Origin: Diphasiastrum complanatum
Lineage: Eukaryota > Streptophyta > Lycopodiopsida > Lycopodiales > Lycopodiaceae
Assembly (NCBI GenBank): GCA_029204225.1
Contig: CM055113.1
Location: forward strand, 25,230,930-25,294,929
Length of the DNA stretch: 64,000 bases
Direction of reading: 5' to 3'
The position numbers and the translations under genes were made by a program. This document shows positions 23,784 through 36,517 of the stretch, piece by piece; position 1 is the stretch's first letter; every line of letters starts with the position of its first letter. Below the pieces are notes generated by a model, which searched no databases, was not told the DNA's origin, and worked only from the letters and a program-made list of their open reading frames with translations.

Positions 23784-23959
23784 AAGTGTTTAAGGGGGAG
23801 AAAAAAGATAGGAACTTACAATTGGTAAGTTCTTGGCTAAATGTTTGGAACAAATACTTTGCCATGAACTAATTCCCTGAATCTGAAAGTTATCCACTGT
23901 GACCATGTTCCTTGAAGGAAGAGCCTTAATCTTGCCTTAGAATGTAAAGATTAGGATCA

Positions 23960-25893
23960 ACATCACTCTTTACCATTCCCCTTCACTTGAAGTGTTCATC
24001 AATGCAAGAGTACCATGCCTGTGGTGCTTGCTTCAATCCATAAATGGCTTTGTTAAGCTTACAAACGAGATGCTCTCTCCTTGGCTTAACAAATCCTTGA
24101 GGTTGTACTAAGTACACCTCTTCATCTAGCACTCCATTAAGAAAAGCAGATTTAACGTCCATTTGCTGGATCTTCCAACCATAGAAAGCAGAAATAGCAA
24201 TGATAGGACATATAGTTACCATTTACTTGCACGAGCTTCTACTTCATGCATCAACCGTTGTAACAAGTAATGTTCTGAATCCTAATTGTAGCACACTGTT
24301 TCTATGTTCAAAATTCCCAACTTGCCGAGTCAACTAGCACAAGCTCATTTCTTCAAACATCTCACAACAGCGGCTTTCTTCTGACTTGTGACTCATGTAG
24401 CAGTCACAAAGTAAATGAACTTCTCCAACTGTTTGATTTTACCTCATTACTTTCTTGCTCCATATTTGGGGAATCTCTCTCTATGCTATTTTCCCAAAAT
24501 GCAACCCTAATAAATTTTTCCTTCAAAAGAGATATCATGCAATCCAACAACTAGATTACCTCTTTTAAGGATTTGCAAGCTTTGAGCACTAATATGACCA
24601 AAATTTTGATGCCAAAGGTCACTTCAACTATCAACAATGCTAACCATAGCTTGAGTAAAAGATTTCGCATTCAATTTGTAGAGTCGATTCCCGTTGACTC
24701 TGGCTCCTGTAGCAATCACTTTGTAGTGATTCTTGATGTCCTTGACGAGATATGTGTCGTTGTCAAACGAGATTTGTGTCACTGTCAAACTCAACCTTGA
24801 GTTGTTGATCAGCCATCGTCCCAACAAATAGTAGATTGTTAGATAAGTCAGGTGCATATTCCACATTGCTTATCTGCTTTATCTTCCCGCTGGCTAACTT
24901 CACTAGTACCACTCATCACCATTGTCAGTTTCCTTGAGTTCAGAAAACCAATCTTTCCTTGCAGTCATGTGCTTGGATGCACCACTATCAATGTACCAAG
25001 TATTCCTGGCTTCATCACTTGTCATTGATGTTGTATTTTGAACTCTCACCTGTATCATCTTCATATTGATCATCATCGTATTGATGTTGATCAGTATAAT
25101 TATCTTCATAATAATAGTCATCAAATTGATGTTGATCAGCATAATTTCTCGCTTGCCATTTGTCTTTTCTTTGTTCTATCTCCTTCTGTTTCTTGATGCA
25201 TTCACGCTCCCAGTGGCCAAGATTGTTGTAGTACCTACAATTTCTAGGTTTATTTTGTCTTGAATAGCCACGTCCTTGACCTCGGCCTTGATTCCAATTG
25301 CCTCTATTTGGACTATCATTGACTGCTCATGAAATTGTTGAAATGATCTTCGGCTTGAGTTTCCTTCTCTCGATTGATACCTTCCACGGCCAAATCTTCC
25401 ACCTCATCCTCTAACTGCAAGAGCTTGATCATAGCTCCTGTTATGATGATTCAAATTCTCTTGACGTTGCTCTTCTTGCAAAAGCAATCCACCTAGTTCT
25501 TCATAGGTTGGAAGAAATTCTCTTGTGGCTATACTCGTCACAAACATCAAGCTTTCACCTCCCGTGAAGGACTTTCTCACTTCATTGCAAAGCCTATGAC
25601 AAGTTGTATCCACTGATTAGGCACACAGGACTATCAATGCTATGATACCATGTCAACAATTAGATATGCAACATCAAGCATTCACCATTAGCAATCACCA
25701 CAAGAAGGCAAAAGAAGAAGACGCACTATCACACTATTGCTCTAACTCCAAATAAACTCTGAACCTCTGATAGAGAGAGAAAACCTACGAGTAGACAAAT
25801 AGACTAGCCTACGGCTACTGACAGTTGGTCACAGCTGTCAACATTAATGTACCTCGTAAACAATAACAATGTAGTTTATCATTGATTTCTAAC
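23960..25893 (-). mobile_element. Ty1/Copia remnant (Copia-D), 5' half on minus strand
   Basis: Reading on the minus strand: an LTR (25651-25893), a primer site TGGTATCATAGC, gag scraps (25404-25613), a zinc knuckle CRYYNNLGHWEREC near 25240, protease WYIDSGASKHMTARKDWF near 24990, a pre-integrase piece and reverse transcriptase QQMDVKSAFLNGVLDEEVYL with AIYGLKQAPQAWYS near 24050-24150. The 3' part and second LTR are missing. The coding region is heavily broken, with many breaks and large losses. It is old. Confidence 0.88.
25651..25893 (-). repeat. 5' LTR of Copia-D
   Basis: On the minus strand it begins TGTTAGAAATCA, a very common plant Copia LTR start, and ends GTTGACA next to the primer site (the plus strand shows GATACCA|TGTCAAC). 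Length is about 243 bp. The outer flank is ATTGT; the partner flank is lost. Confidence 0.7.
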
Positions 25894-26239
25894 AATTGTG
25901 CTTTCTACATTTCATTACATAAAATCCTTTATTCCCATTGACTTCTGATTCCCCTGATTGTCAGAACCTCAAAATAAAAATCAGAATTTCAAACACTTCA
26001 TTTATGCAAAAAAAAAAAACTAGTTCTGATCAAAAGACATAGCTAGAATCAATCTTTTTGCCAAAAAAAGTTTGTGTATGTAGAGGAAGACTTCCTCTAC
26101 CCATCCCACAAATCTTTTCTCAAAACCCAAAGCCCACTTTAAAACTTCTCTAACATGATAAAAAATCAGCCCCTAAACAATTCTATAAGCATCATTTAGC
26201 CCCCAACACTAAATGGACTATTAGTGGTCTGAAGTACTG
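25894..26239. other. Spacer between two Copia remnants, with a 21 bp palindrome
   Basis: No gene is seen. A perfect inverted repeat lies at 26080-26100: arms GTAGAGGAAG and CTTCCTCTAC around one central base. It may belong to the lost LTR or leader of the next Copia element. No primer site is recognisable. Confidence 0.5.
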
Positions 26240-29200
26240 CTAGTTACATAGGTATGTAACAACAACGATCCAGACAAGAATATCAATCAGTCTTGATGGC
26301 GGAAACTACAGGATATGGAAATTCAAAATCAAAACACTTCTGAAGGATGAAGGCATTTGGTCGGTGACCGAACTCTTAGAGGTGCAACCTCCAGAGGGAG
26401 ACCCGAGGAGAGCTAAATGGATCAGAAAGGATGAGTGTTCAATGCCGATCATCGTTTTGTCCATCAACGAAGATCTACTCATGCAAATTGAAGATTGCGA
26501 AAGTAGTCATGCAACATGAGAAAGATTAAAATAGAAGTACAAAGTGAGGACTGCAGCTTTAGTGATGCATCTTCACAATCACCTGCAATCCTTACGATGG
26601 GATGGCAACCAGTTGGACCAGCACATTGAGAAGATCAGAACGATCTTTGTTCAATTCGCTGCATCAGGACAGGAGCATCAAGTCCCAGCACCACAACAGC
26701 TAATGTACTTCATGAAGTCTCTACCTATGTCCTATCAACCGTTGAAAATGCTCATATACTGAGTCTACCAGATATGACATTCGACAAAGCAATCAGTCTT
26801 GTCATTGATGAGATACTGCATTAGGGCCCTTTTTGGACTCAAAAAGGGCCTCTTCCTTGCCTAAACAGGTTTGTTAATCATAATTAGTTTAGTGTTAATC
26901 AATCCTACGTGGCACTTTTACCTTGGGTTACCACATTGGGTGAGCAAGAGTTAAGGGCTAAATATAGGTCCCATCATCCATAGACTTTTGTAGGTACTTT
27001 GTAAGGCAAGACTAGCATATTCATTGTCTTGGTTCCAATAGCTAGGGCTCTAGGTGGGACATAGACTTGCAGGCCTCATTTAATGTCCAGGTACATTTCA
27101 AATTTGAAAATTGCTTATGAATTTTAATCAACCCACTTTTGTGTCCCCCTTCACATTCAAACTAAGTCTACCTCACTTTCATTAGTCTTTCACATACCAA
27201 ATAATTTATTTTTTTCAGATGGATATTTTTTTTTTTCAAAATTGGCCTTCAGGATACATTTTAATTTCACCATGGATTTAGTTTGTTTGACCTCAGAACC
27301 TCCAAAACGGTGTTTATAAGTCAATTTGTTTTTATTAGTTTGCAAACAAAAATATATCGTGGAAGCCAGTTTTTCGTTTTTTTTGGCGCCGTTTCACTTC
27401 ATCAGAAGGCCAAAAACTACATTTCAGACCCAATTTTTTTTTTTTCGGGCCAAAAAAAACAAAAAATTGGCTTTCGGGATATATTTTTGTTTGCAGACTA
27501 ATAAAAACAAATTGACTTATAAACACCTTTTTTGAGGTTCTTAGGTCAAACATACTAAATCCATAGCGAAACAAAAATGTATCCCCCGGAGGCCAGTTTT
27601 TTGTTTTTTTTGGCCCGAAATCGCGATTTTTGGCCGTTTCACTTCTTCAGAAGGACAAAAATTACGTTTTGGACCCAAAAAAAATCATTTTTTTTTTCAA
27701 AATCACGGTAAGGTGCGATTTTTTTTTGACACGGCCCAAAATTGTGTCTTACCATGATTTTTTTAAAAAGAAAAAAATTGGTTCGAAACGCAATTCTTGG
27801 CCTTTTGATGAAGCTGTTTCCAAAAATCGCGATTTCGGGCCAAAAAAACGAAAAATTGGCCTCGGGATATATTTCTATTAAACTGATAAAAACAAATTGA
27901 CTTATAAACACTTTTTTTGAGGTTCTAAGGTCAAACAGACTAAATCCATGGCGAAATCAAAATGTAATCTAGAGGTCAATTTTGAAAAACATGATATCCA
28001 TCTGAAAAAAATAAATTATTTGGTATGTGAAAGGCTAATGAAAGTGAGGTAGTCTTAGTTTGAATGTGAAGGGGGACACAAAAGTGGGTTGATTAAAAAT
28101 CATAAGCAAGTTTCAAATTTGAAATGTACTTGGGCATTAAATGAGGCTTGAAAGTCTATGTCTCACCTAGAGCACTAGTTGTTGTCCTATTGTTGGCTAC
28201 TAGGTACTGTGTGTAGCTATTGTTGGTTACTAGGTACTTTCAGGTGTATCCATGTAGGGTTAATGCTAGAGGTGTACTTTGTGGGCCCACACTTGATTTA
28301 ATCTACACCATTGAATCTGCCATGTCATATGCACCATTCCTGCTCAATTGTCACACTTTTATTGGTACACGTGTCGTCATTAACACTAATCCAGATTAGT
28401 GAAGAGGCTTTTTTTTAGTTCAAAAAAGGCCCTAATGGAGGAGGGATGAAAAAAAAGAAAGCATTGATCAAGAGAAAGCTCTCTTCACAAAAGGAAAGAA
28501 GAAGAACAAGAACAAATCCAGATTTGACAAGACAAAGTCTTCGAGTCAATAATTTTCTTCCTATGATCACTGTCACAAACCAGGACACACAGCCAACAAA
28601 TGTTGGTTCAATCCTACAATACCTTGCATGCACTACAAGAAGAAGGGGCACTTAGCATACAATTGTAGATTCAAACCAAAAAGAAAGAACAAAGATGAGA
28701 AAGCAAATGTTGTAGAGTCATCAAAAGATGCAGATAGAGGTGATGAATCTTTCACAATACTTGATGAAGCTTCAACAAGCTACATTGAACAAGACTACAC
28801 TGTAGTCATTGATTCAGGAGCAACATCACAAATCACCTGCAACAAGAAAATCTTGATCGACTTCAGAGAATTTAAAAATAACAGAGCAATGATTCTAGGT
28901 GATGGGAGTAGACAAGATGTCAAAGGCATTGGGACTCTATAGCTGTGAATACTATCAGGTCAAGCAGAGCTGCCAAGAGCACTCTACGTACCTTCATTGA
29001 GAAAATATCTACTATCAGTCTCCAAGATGGCAGATCTTGAAATTCGAGTTTTATTCAATGGCGATACATGCCGCATGATCGAGAAAACAACAAACAAATT
29101 GCTAACGGTTGGATGCAGAGAAGCAAATCTCTACCAAGCCAAGATAATCAGCAATTTTGATAGCATATTAAATGCATCAGAAAATGAAAATCAGCTCTAG

Positions 29201-29594
29201 CACAGGAGAATGTATCATGTGAACATGAGGAGCCTGTATGACATGTGCAAGAAAGACATAGTCACAGATCTGAAGATATCAAGACCTGATACTAAGTTCT
29301 GCAAAGCCTATCAGAAAGGCAAACAACGTTAGAATCCATTCACACATGAGAGAAGAAGAGCCAAAGAAGTTCTTGAGCTCGTCCACTCAAATGTCTGTGG
29401 ACCAATGAAAGTGGATTCGCTCTCAAAATTGAGGTATTTCTCGACGTTCATAGATAATTACAACCAGATGACTATGATCTATTACCTAAGGAAAAAAGGA
29501 AAAAATCTGAAGTGTTTTACTCTTTCAAGAAGTTCATGGCATTTGTAGAGAGACACACCTCAAAGAAGATTCAATTCATCAGATCTGACAATCA
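26240..29594 (+). mobile_element. Ty1/Copia remnant (Copia-C), split by a foldback insertion
   Basis: Gag starts near 26290 (SLDGGNYRIWKFKIKTLL) and continues to 26820. After the inserted element it resumes at 28437 with a double zinc knuckle region (CHKPGHTANKC and the diverged YKKKGHLAYNC near 28570-28670). Protease VIDSGATSQITCNKK follows near 28810, then pre-integrase HRRMYHVNMRSL near 29205 and an integrase start with IQFIRSDN at 29570-29590. Sequence stops being Copia there. No LTR was found on either side. It is broken in many places and old. Confidence 0.85.
26822..28436. mobile_element. Foldback DNA transposon with about 600 bp inverted arms
   Basis: The left end TAGGGCCCTTTTTGGACTCA is mirrored at the right end by the reverse of TAGGGCCTTTTTTGAACT. 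The mirror continues for about 600 bp: CAAATTTGAAA...AACCCACTTTTGTG...CATACCAAATAATTTATT on the left is reversed at 27995-28130 on the right. The centre (27280-27880) holds a second, smaller inverted pair built from the same AGTCAATTTGTTTTTATTAG module. No transposase frame is seen, so it is non-autonomous. It interrupts the gag of Copia-C between DEIL and MEEG-like codons. A TA direct duplication is possible at the edges. Confidence 0.88.
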
Positions 29595-30945
<1,351 letters not shown>

Positions 30946-32015
30946 TCAAACAAAGACTTCTAAATTGTCATCATCCGACCCATCCTCTACATAAGATGTC
31001 GAGCTTCTCTACACATCACAAAAAATAACAAAAGTCAATAACCAATAAGTAAAGTAAATGAAACTCATTAACAAGCAAGAAAGATTAATAAAAGTGATTA
31101 CTAGATAATAGAAGCAAATGAGACGAATGTAGCAAGAATTTACCATAGGATGAATCCCTTGTTGAGCAAGATGGTCCACCAAGGCATTGTAGCCTTGTTG
31201 GTACCCAATCTTATATTCGGCATTTGTGTATTTTCTCCCAAAATCTCTTTGCTATACAAACTTGAATACAATTATTTAGATACAAAACATGATTAGAAAT
31301 AAAAAAACATTATAATAATTATAATATAATCAAACTAAAATAGAAAAACTTACAAATTGGGCTTGTAAATTGGATTTCCCACCCGAGCCAAGGTGAGATT
31401 GGCCCAAGAGATTGATTCTTGATTTGGTCGCTTCCCGTTGTTGTTTGAAGCGATCAGGATTTGGATGTTTGGACTCGTGTATCACCTTTGCCCAATCCTT
31501 CTTTGAAGCCCATCCCGGCCTTTTTTTTTTCCATTTTTTACATATCTTTGTAAGGATTGACGCTTATGACGAACATGCGTATACATATTCGTCAATGCCC
31601 ACACCTCCCCAAATCTATTTGATTGAGGAAACTCACTATTCAAAAGCGCAAGTATCTTATTCTTGTCATCTTGGTTTTGTTGCTCCCAAGGAGTGAATAA
31701 GTTATGGCCAAAATATTTGAGAGCAAGGTCGTGCATCCTATTGATGACGACGTTGCCTTTGGTAACCTTGATGATGGAACCATCATCTTCTGAATTATAA
31801 AACATATTGGATGATTCCTCCGATGGGACATCCATCAAAAGATTACCTTTATTGGAATCGGGCTCCTCTTCGGAAAGACAAAGATGTTTCAATCTTTGTC
31901 TCTCATCGGGAGATAGCGAACCATAAAAGTCCACAATCCGATCGGAACCAGATCCTCCTCTTGCACTAGAAGAAGATCTTGGTCTTCTCCTAGAACCACT
32001 ACCACTAGAAGACAT
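30946..32015 (-). CDS. Three-exon Ptta/En-Spm-like transposon protein
   Basis: Exon 1 is 31354-32015, intron 31252-31353, exon 2 31144-31251, intron 31009-31143, exon 3 30946-31008. Both introns are GT-AG and in phase 0. I start at MSSSGSGSRRRPRSSS because the upstream codons look like leader. The N-terminus is Ser/Arg-rich, then acidic (YNSEDDGS). The core has ALNMYTHVRHKRQ-like and KKDWAKVIHESKHPNPDRFK motifs, LLGQSHLGSGGKSN just before the first intron, then YTNAEYKIGYQQGYNALVDH and an acidic tail EDGSDDDNLEVFV. This is the layout of the plant Ptta/En-Spm family, an accessory protein of CACTA elements. Exon 1 is 662 bp, one base short of keeping frame; the shift falls in a run of ten A (31521-31530). 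Related copies are at 43630 and 55730. Confidence 0.7.
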
Positions 32016-32103
32016 TGTGTGTGTAAAGAGGGAGAAAAGAGAGAGATAAAAGGTGGTCATTGTACCTTTTGCAGTCTCCACACAAATAGGAGTCACATTT
32101 TAT

Positions 32104-33700
32104 TCACATTGGATGTTCAATTCCCCCGTCAGTTTTTCCAGACAAGTAGTTATGTGACAAACCCAGATCTACCATGAAGTAAATGATCTTGTCTTGAATA
32201 CAGCCTTTTAGGTACAATAACTTTGATCTACTCTCAGGAGTCGCCATGAGATGTTCACGATACGTCGCAAGTGCCCCTATATGTTGTAAGGCATTCAGGT
32301 CAGACTCCGTCAAATCCGTTTCTGGGTCCTCTTCGTCATCTGGTTCACCATCTTCTTGATCAAATGCCTCTCTCTCCATCCTATCAAATCCTTCAATGGC
32401 AGCCATGATTTGCTTGTTCAATGATTTGGGGCATGACCTCCAAGAGTGACCTTGCTGATGACAGTTGAAGCAGCACATGGAATTGCCCACTGTTGGTGAG
32501 CTATTGATGTGACTAGCTGAAGGTCCAACATTGTTTCTTCTCTGGAACGTGTTCCTTCCATTGTTGCCCTGGTTGCCAAACTCTGTTTTTGTTGGGAATT
32601 TGTTCACACTACTCGAGGCTTGGTTGCCATTTCAAGCTGAGTCCCCCCTCGAAAAGAAGCTCGGACTCGGTCTGGATCCACTAAATACTCTTGTTGAGGT
32701 TGCGGGAGCAGCTGGTGGAAATGTGCTCTCATAATCACAAACCATTTCAGCCGCCCGAATAGTTGAATTGAAATCATGGGGCATGTAGCTGTCTATTGCA
32801 CGTCGGGTCCAAGACTGCATTCCAGACAAGAGGTAATGAGCTTTGTCCGCCTCAGACATATCTTCACTAAGTCTGAATCTATTGAGGTACTCTCGCAATG
32901 ACCCTTTCTGTTTGAGCCCTGATAATTTTGTCCTCAATCTCATGTGTGAATCCTTCGGTATGAACTCCTCTCGTAACGCGGTTTTGAAAGCGTCCCATGT
33001 CTGGAAATGCATTCCTGCCATCCGGTACCAATTTGTAGTGTAGCCCTCAAAATATGCTAATGCCAAGTCCGTTCTTTCTTCCTCAGGAGTGTTCATCAGA
33101 CGGAAGTAATGGTCCATGTGAAACAACCAATCTTCCACAATTTGAATGTCACGCTCTCCTTTGAAAGTAGGTGGTGCTTTTACTTTGGCAGTTTTCTTTG
33201 GGCCTTCTGTGTTTCGTGCTTGTGGTTCTCTTGGTATCTGTGGAGGAGGCGCCACTGCATTCCCTCTAGTTGCCTCCAACTCTTCAAACCTGGCTTCGAG
33301 CTGTGTTAGCCCGTCTCTCATTTCTCTAGGAAGGTTAAATTGAGTAAGGTTCATGGTTCGCAGGGATGTTTGCCATTCTTTCCTTTATGTTTCTCTATCC
33401 TTCTTCACCTCGCTAAGCATAGCCGTCATTGCGCTTGATAAGTATTGCCGCATCTTCACTTCAAAGAGGTCTTGTTGCGCCTCTGGCAAGGGTTCGTCTC
33501 TTGGTGTAGGTCAGAAGGGCCACCCATCTCTTCTTGGAGAGGCGCCATTGTGGAGTGCATACGCTCTTTCTTTCTTGACTTGGACCTGGTGCCATCTCGA
33601 TGCATGCGGGAGCCGTATTCTTGAGCCAGCTCCTCTCCGTCCGTCAATGCTCGTAACTCATCAAGGTGGTCCTCCATTATAGCAAGAGGTGTACTTCCAA
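32104..33700 (-). pseudogene. Ty3 (Gypsy/Metaviridae) gag and start of protease
   Basis: On the minus strand an N-terminal charged piece (33456-33677) is followed by a gag body with KVKAPPTFKGERDIQIVEDW, WYRMAGMHFQTWDAFKTALR and LSGLKQKGSLREYLNRF. This matches the plant retrotransposon gag domain. A zinc knuckle CFNCHQQGHSWRSCPK lies near 32460, and a protease-like FMVDLGLSHNYLS near 32150. It stops at about 32104, next to the DNA transposon unit. It is broken in a few places, with the rest of pol missing. Confidence 0.88.
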
Positions 33701-34380
33701 CAGATTATCGCCTCAATCTTTTTTATTTTTGAAGCTCTCCCTTCTGTCGGTCGGGCCCCACAGCTCTCTTTTCTTTTTTATTAAATCAGCTTCAATGAAA
33801 ATATCCCCTCCTCAAACTTAGTACGCTCACATCACCTGAGAGCCAAGTAGGAACCAGGTCATTTGCATCCAAGCAAGCACACAACAAATGGAAAATACCA
33901 ATCAAAGCAAACACAGAGGATCCCTCTCAAGCCACAAACCTCCCTAAGACCGGACGTAAGAACCTTTGCCTAGCCGCGCCCACACAAATCTATCATAGAA
34001 TTAGCCGACGGGGAAACATCCATCCAACCATCCGTGCTTTCACCATTAAGCAGCACATTGCCTCAATCACGCCCCACCACTTTTTGGTTGATAGCCCTTA
34101 TAACTAAACGATCGGCAGCTATCCCGCACCGGCAGCAAACCACCCGTGCTTTACACTCGAATTCGAGCAGCATCTCAGTATCAATAGTTAACCTGTACAG
34201 TTCGAATATGTCACCCTGCACCCCACAAGGCACAGACCGTGCTTTCACCAACCTAATGGCAGCACATTGCCTCATCTGTCCTACGTGCAGATGGCACCAG
34301 CCCGAACCGTGGGAACTGACCGTGCTTACACCTCAAGGGTAGTACCAAGTGCTCTGCCCACTGGTAAAGCACGTTTTCTC
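33701..34380 (-). other. Ty3 leader with regularly spaced stem-loop motifs
   Basis: Four copies of the motif GTGAAAGCACGG or GTGTAAGCACGG (plus-strand CCGTGCTTxCAC at 34032, 34144, 34237 and 34320) are spaced 112, 93 and 83 bases apart. In several units GTGCT upstream can pair with AGCAC of the motif. The same leader is present on the plus strand at about 44790-45113 with spacings 77, 84 and 92. It lies between gag and the LTR region. It is not protein coding: open frames here are not shared between the two copies. Confidence 0.65.
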
Positions 34381-34518
34381 TCTCTAGAATTTATTGATCC
34401 CCAGGCTTCCTTTAATCATGCCTAGATCGTGTGAGGTGATTGCACATCGATCTGAGCTCTCTGAACTTTGCTAGAACCGATCATAGATTTTTAGCCATAA
34501 GAACTTGGCATCGGCTGG

Positions 34519-34605
34519 ATTCTAGTCATGCCGGCGCCGAGAGCAGCAGTGGCGCTGCTGGCGCCGGGGCAATGACGGCGCCAGTGGCGCCGGAAGTAAA
34601 GCTTG
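34519..34605. repeat. Small G+C-rich island with five GGCGCC sites
   Basis: GGCGCC or GGCGCTGCTGGCGCC recurs five times in about 80 bases in an otherwise AT-rich area. Just to its right GTAAAGCT and AGCTTTAC form an inverted pair (about 34595-34621). It may be part of the LTR of the Ty3 element; that is inference. Confidence 0.4.
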
Positions 34606-34621
34606 TAAAAGTAGCTTTACA

Positions 34622-35650
34622 ATAGTTGATGAAAAGTCTTTTAAACTAGCTACCCAATGCTCTATAAGTTTATTAGAGGCTCTCAAATATATGGACATCC
34701 AAGTCCTATCCTAATAGAAGTCAATTAGAAATTCATTTATAAAATGCAGACTAGAGAACTATGATATGGACAACGTTATGACTTCTAATTAGCAAATTAC
34801 TTTATCAACATTTGGGCAGGGCTTGAACTTCAATCAAGCACAGTAGGAATGACTCTTTCAAATTTCCCGTCTGCAGAAGTAATTTTAATTTGTGGACTAT
34901 AAAAGGATAATACGTATACAATTGAATGCTGGTTGTGTATGTGATGATTTTATGGCAAGAAAGAATGAACCGTGGATCGTGAATGATCTGCAAACAAATT
35001 GGTAGTTCGTGGATGTTGGCGATTATAGAAGTTAATAGCGATCAACATCCTTTGAATGTTACTGTTTTTCGGAATCAGATAAAATATTTGTAAGATTTTG
35101 AGCTTATTTTGTGTGTGAGCCATATATTATAAGATGTTGCATACAGAAAACGTGTTTCCTGATCAGTGGTAATGCAACAAATCTATGTAGATGTAGATGA
35201 ATTGGAATGTAATGGTAATGCAACAAATCTATGTAGATGTAGATGAATTGGAATGTAATGTCATGTGCAAATTCTGTTATGTTTCCTAACACTATATTGT
35301 TAATGTTTAGGAACGAAGATATAACAATAAAATCATTTGAGGACATGATTGCATAAACTTTCATATAAATTGTGAACGTGGAAAACCAACATGAAGTAGG
35401 AAATTTGCCTCTAGCATTTCTTATAGGTCGATCTTTTCAGGGTGCGGTGCACTCCAATGCCTTGAGGCCAAAACTCTGGTGGACATCGTTGACAAGAATG
35501 AATGAATGGATGCCGTATGAATCTTCTGATTGAGCAGGAGTACATATTGATGGCATTATCCAACACCAAATTCCAATATGCAGAGCACGCATCGGTTAGT
35601 GTAAACGCATGGCAAGTGGCAATGTCATTCCGGCTCTTTCAATATTTAGC
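34622..35650. other. Spacer with a 46 bp tandem duplication
   Basis: No gene is seen. TGGTAATGCAACAAATCTAT and the next 26 bases occur twice head to tail (35167-35212 and 35213-35258). From about 35400 the sequence is 3' flank of the chitinase-like gene on the minus strand, with G+C rising toward the gene. Confidence 0.6.
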
Positions 35651-36517
35651 TTAGGTAGAGAGAAAAGAAGCCACGGCCTGCTCCGTGCTGAAGCCACTTC
35701 CTTTGTCATTGTCCACGTTGAAGATCATGATGCCTGGGATGGTCAACTGCTGGGCGGCTCCAATGAAGTCGGATCCCTGCAGTCCTCGGCCAGCCGCCTC
35801 CACGCTAGGTAGCAGCTTGCTAGCATCGAAGCTGCCAGCCACAGTGTTGTATCTGCTTATGAAGTCGGATTGCGATGCCAAGCCATCAGCATAGAACTGA
35901 TAGTTCACGTAGTCTATGGAGGAGCCGAAGTTGGCAAAGAGGTCTGCGTAGATGGAGATAGTGGCTCCAAAAGGGGCAATGGAGGCTATGGAAATAGTTC
36001 CAGAGCTCTTGAGCTGGGAGATGAGACCACCGATGCACGTGGTGAAGGTGGCAGAGGTGGGGAAGTTCTCGTAGTCGACGTCGACGCCGTCCAGCGAGTA
36101 CTGAGAGACGAGGTTGGAGATGGAGCTGACTGCATTGCTGATCCAAGTGTCGGTGCTGGGGGGGTCGTACCAGTCGACATTCCTGGTGGTGCCGTCTGAG
36201 AGGAATTGGGAGAAGCCTGCGAGGCTGACAAGAAGCTTGACGTTAGGATTGCTCTGTTTGAAGCTCTGTGCAGACTGAGGAGTGAGACTGGAAGCCCAAA
36301 AGGCATTGAAGTTATCATTCTGAGTGTTGCCCGATGCGTCTGCATCGATGGCGAAGGATCGCGGTAAGATGTATTGTAGGGAGGCAGAGATAGGGAGATC
36401 CGTGAACTGTAGGTCTGATGCTCGAGAGGCGCCAATGTAATCTACGATGAGGTTGCCGTGGCTGGATTGGAGGAGTGCACGACCTCCTGCCCCAACGAAC
36501 TGTCTGAAGGCATAGGC
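35651..36517 (-). CDS. GH18 chitinase-like protein, 5' part missing
   Basis: A single open frame of 288 codons plus stop. The start AYAFRQFVG looks like the end of a signal peptide followed by the mature enzyme. Next come LIVDYIGA (beta-1), the SFAIDAD strand and VKLLVSLAGFSQF (the SxGG-like strand). The GH18 catalytic signature DGVDVDYE is near residue 137, with the acid/base Glu present, and TISIASIAPFG, YVNYQFYAD, GIMIFNVDND and an SFLST end follow. This matches plant chitinase-2/narbonin-like GH18 proteins, secreted and thought to act on chitin or to serve as storage or defence proteins. No in-frame ATG exists near the start: the frame is cut at 36517, where LTR sequence begins. It is G+C-rich, unlike its surroundings. 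Probably a 5'-truncated host gene, otherwise undamaged. Confidence 0.88.
   Translation of the reverse strand, partial: AYAFRQFVGAGGRALLQSSHGNLIVDYIGASRASDLQFTDLPISASLQYILPRSFAIDADASGNTQNDNFNAFWASSLTPQSAQSFKQSNPNVKLLVSLAGFSQFLSDGTTRNVDWYDPPSTDTWISNAVSSISNLVSQYSLDGVDVDYENFPTSATFTTCIGGLISQLKSSGTISIASIAPFGATISIYADLFANFGSSIDYVNYQFYADGLASQSDFISRYNTVAGSFDASKLLPSVEAAGRGLQGSDFIGAAQQLTIPGIMIFNVDNDKGSGFSTEQAVASFLST

Noticed and set aside
26822-28436. MicroRNA precursor
   Set aside because: Arms are far too long and near-perfect; it is a transposable foldback structure.
33701-34380. Short open frames in the Ty3 leader, and a possible tRNA cluster because of repeated stem motifs
   Set aside because: Frames are not shared by the two leader copies, and no unit has a tRNA cloverleaf or A/B boxes that I can see.
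35985-36435. 149-codon Ser/Thr/Pro-rich frame on the minus strand
   Set aside because: It is a shifted reading of the G+C-rich chitinase-like gene, which carries the conserved GH18 motifs in another frame.
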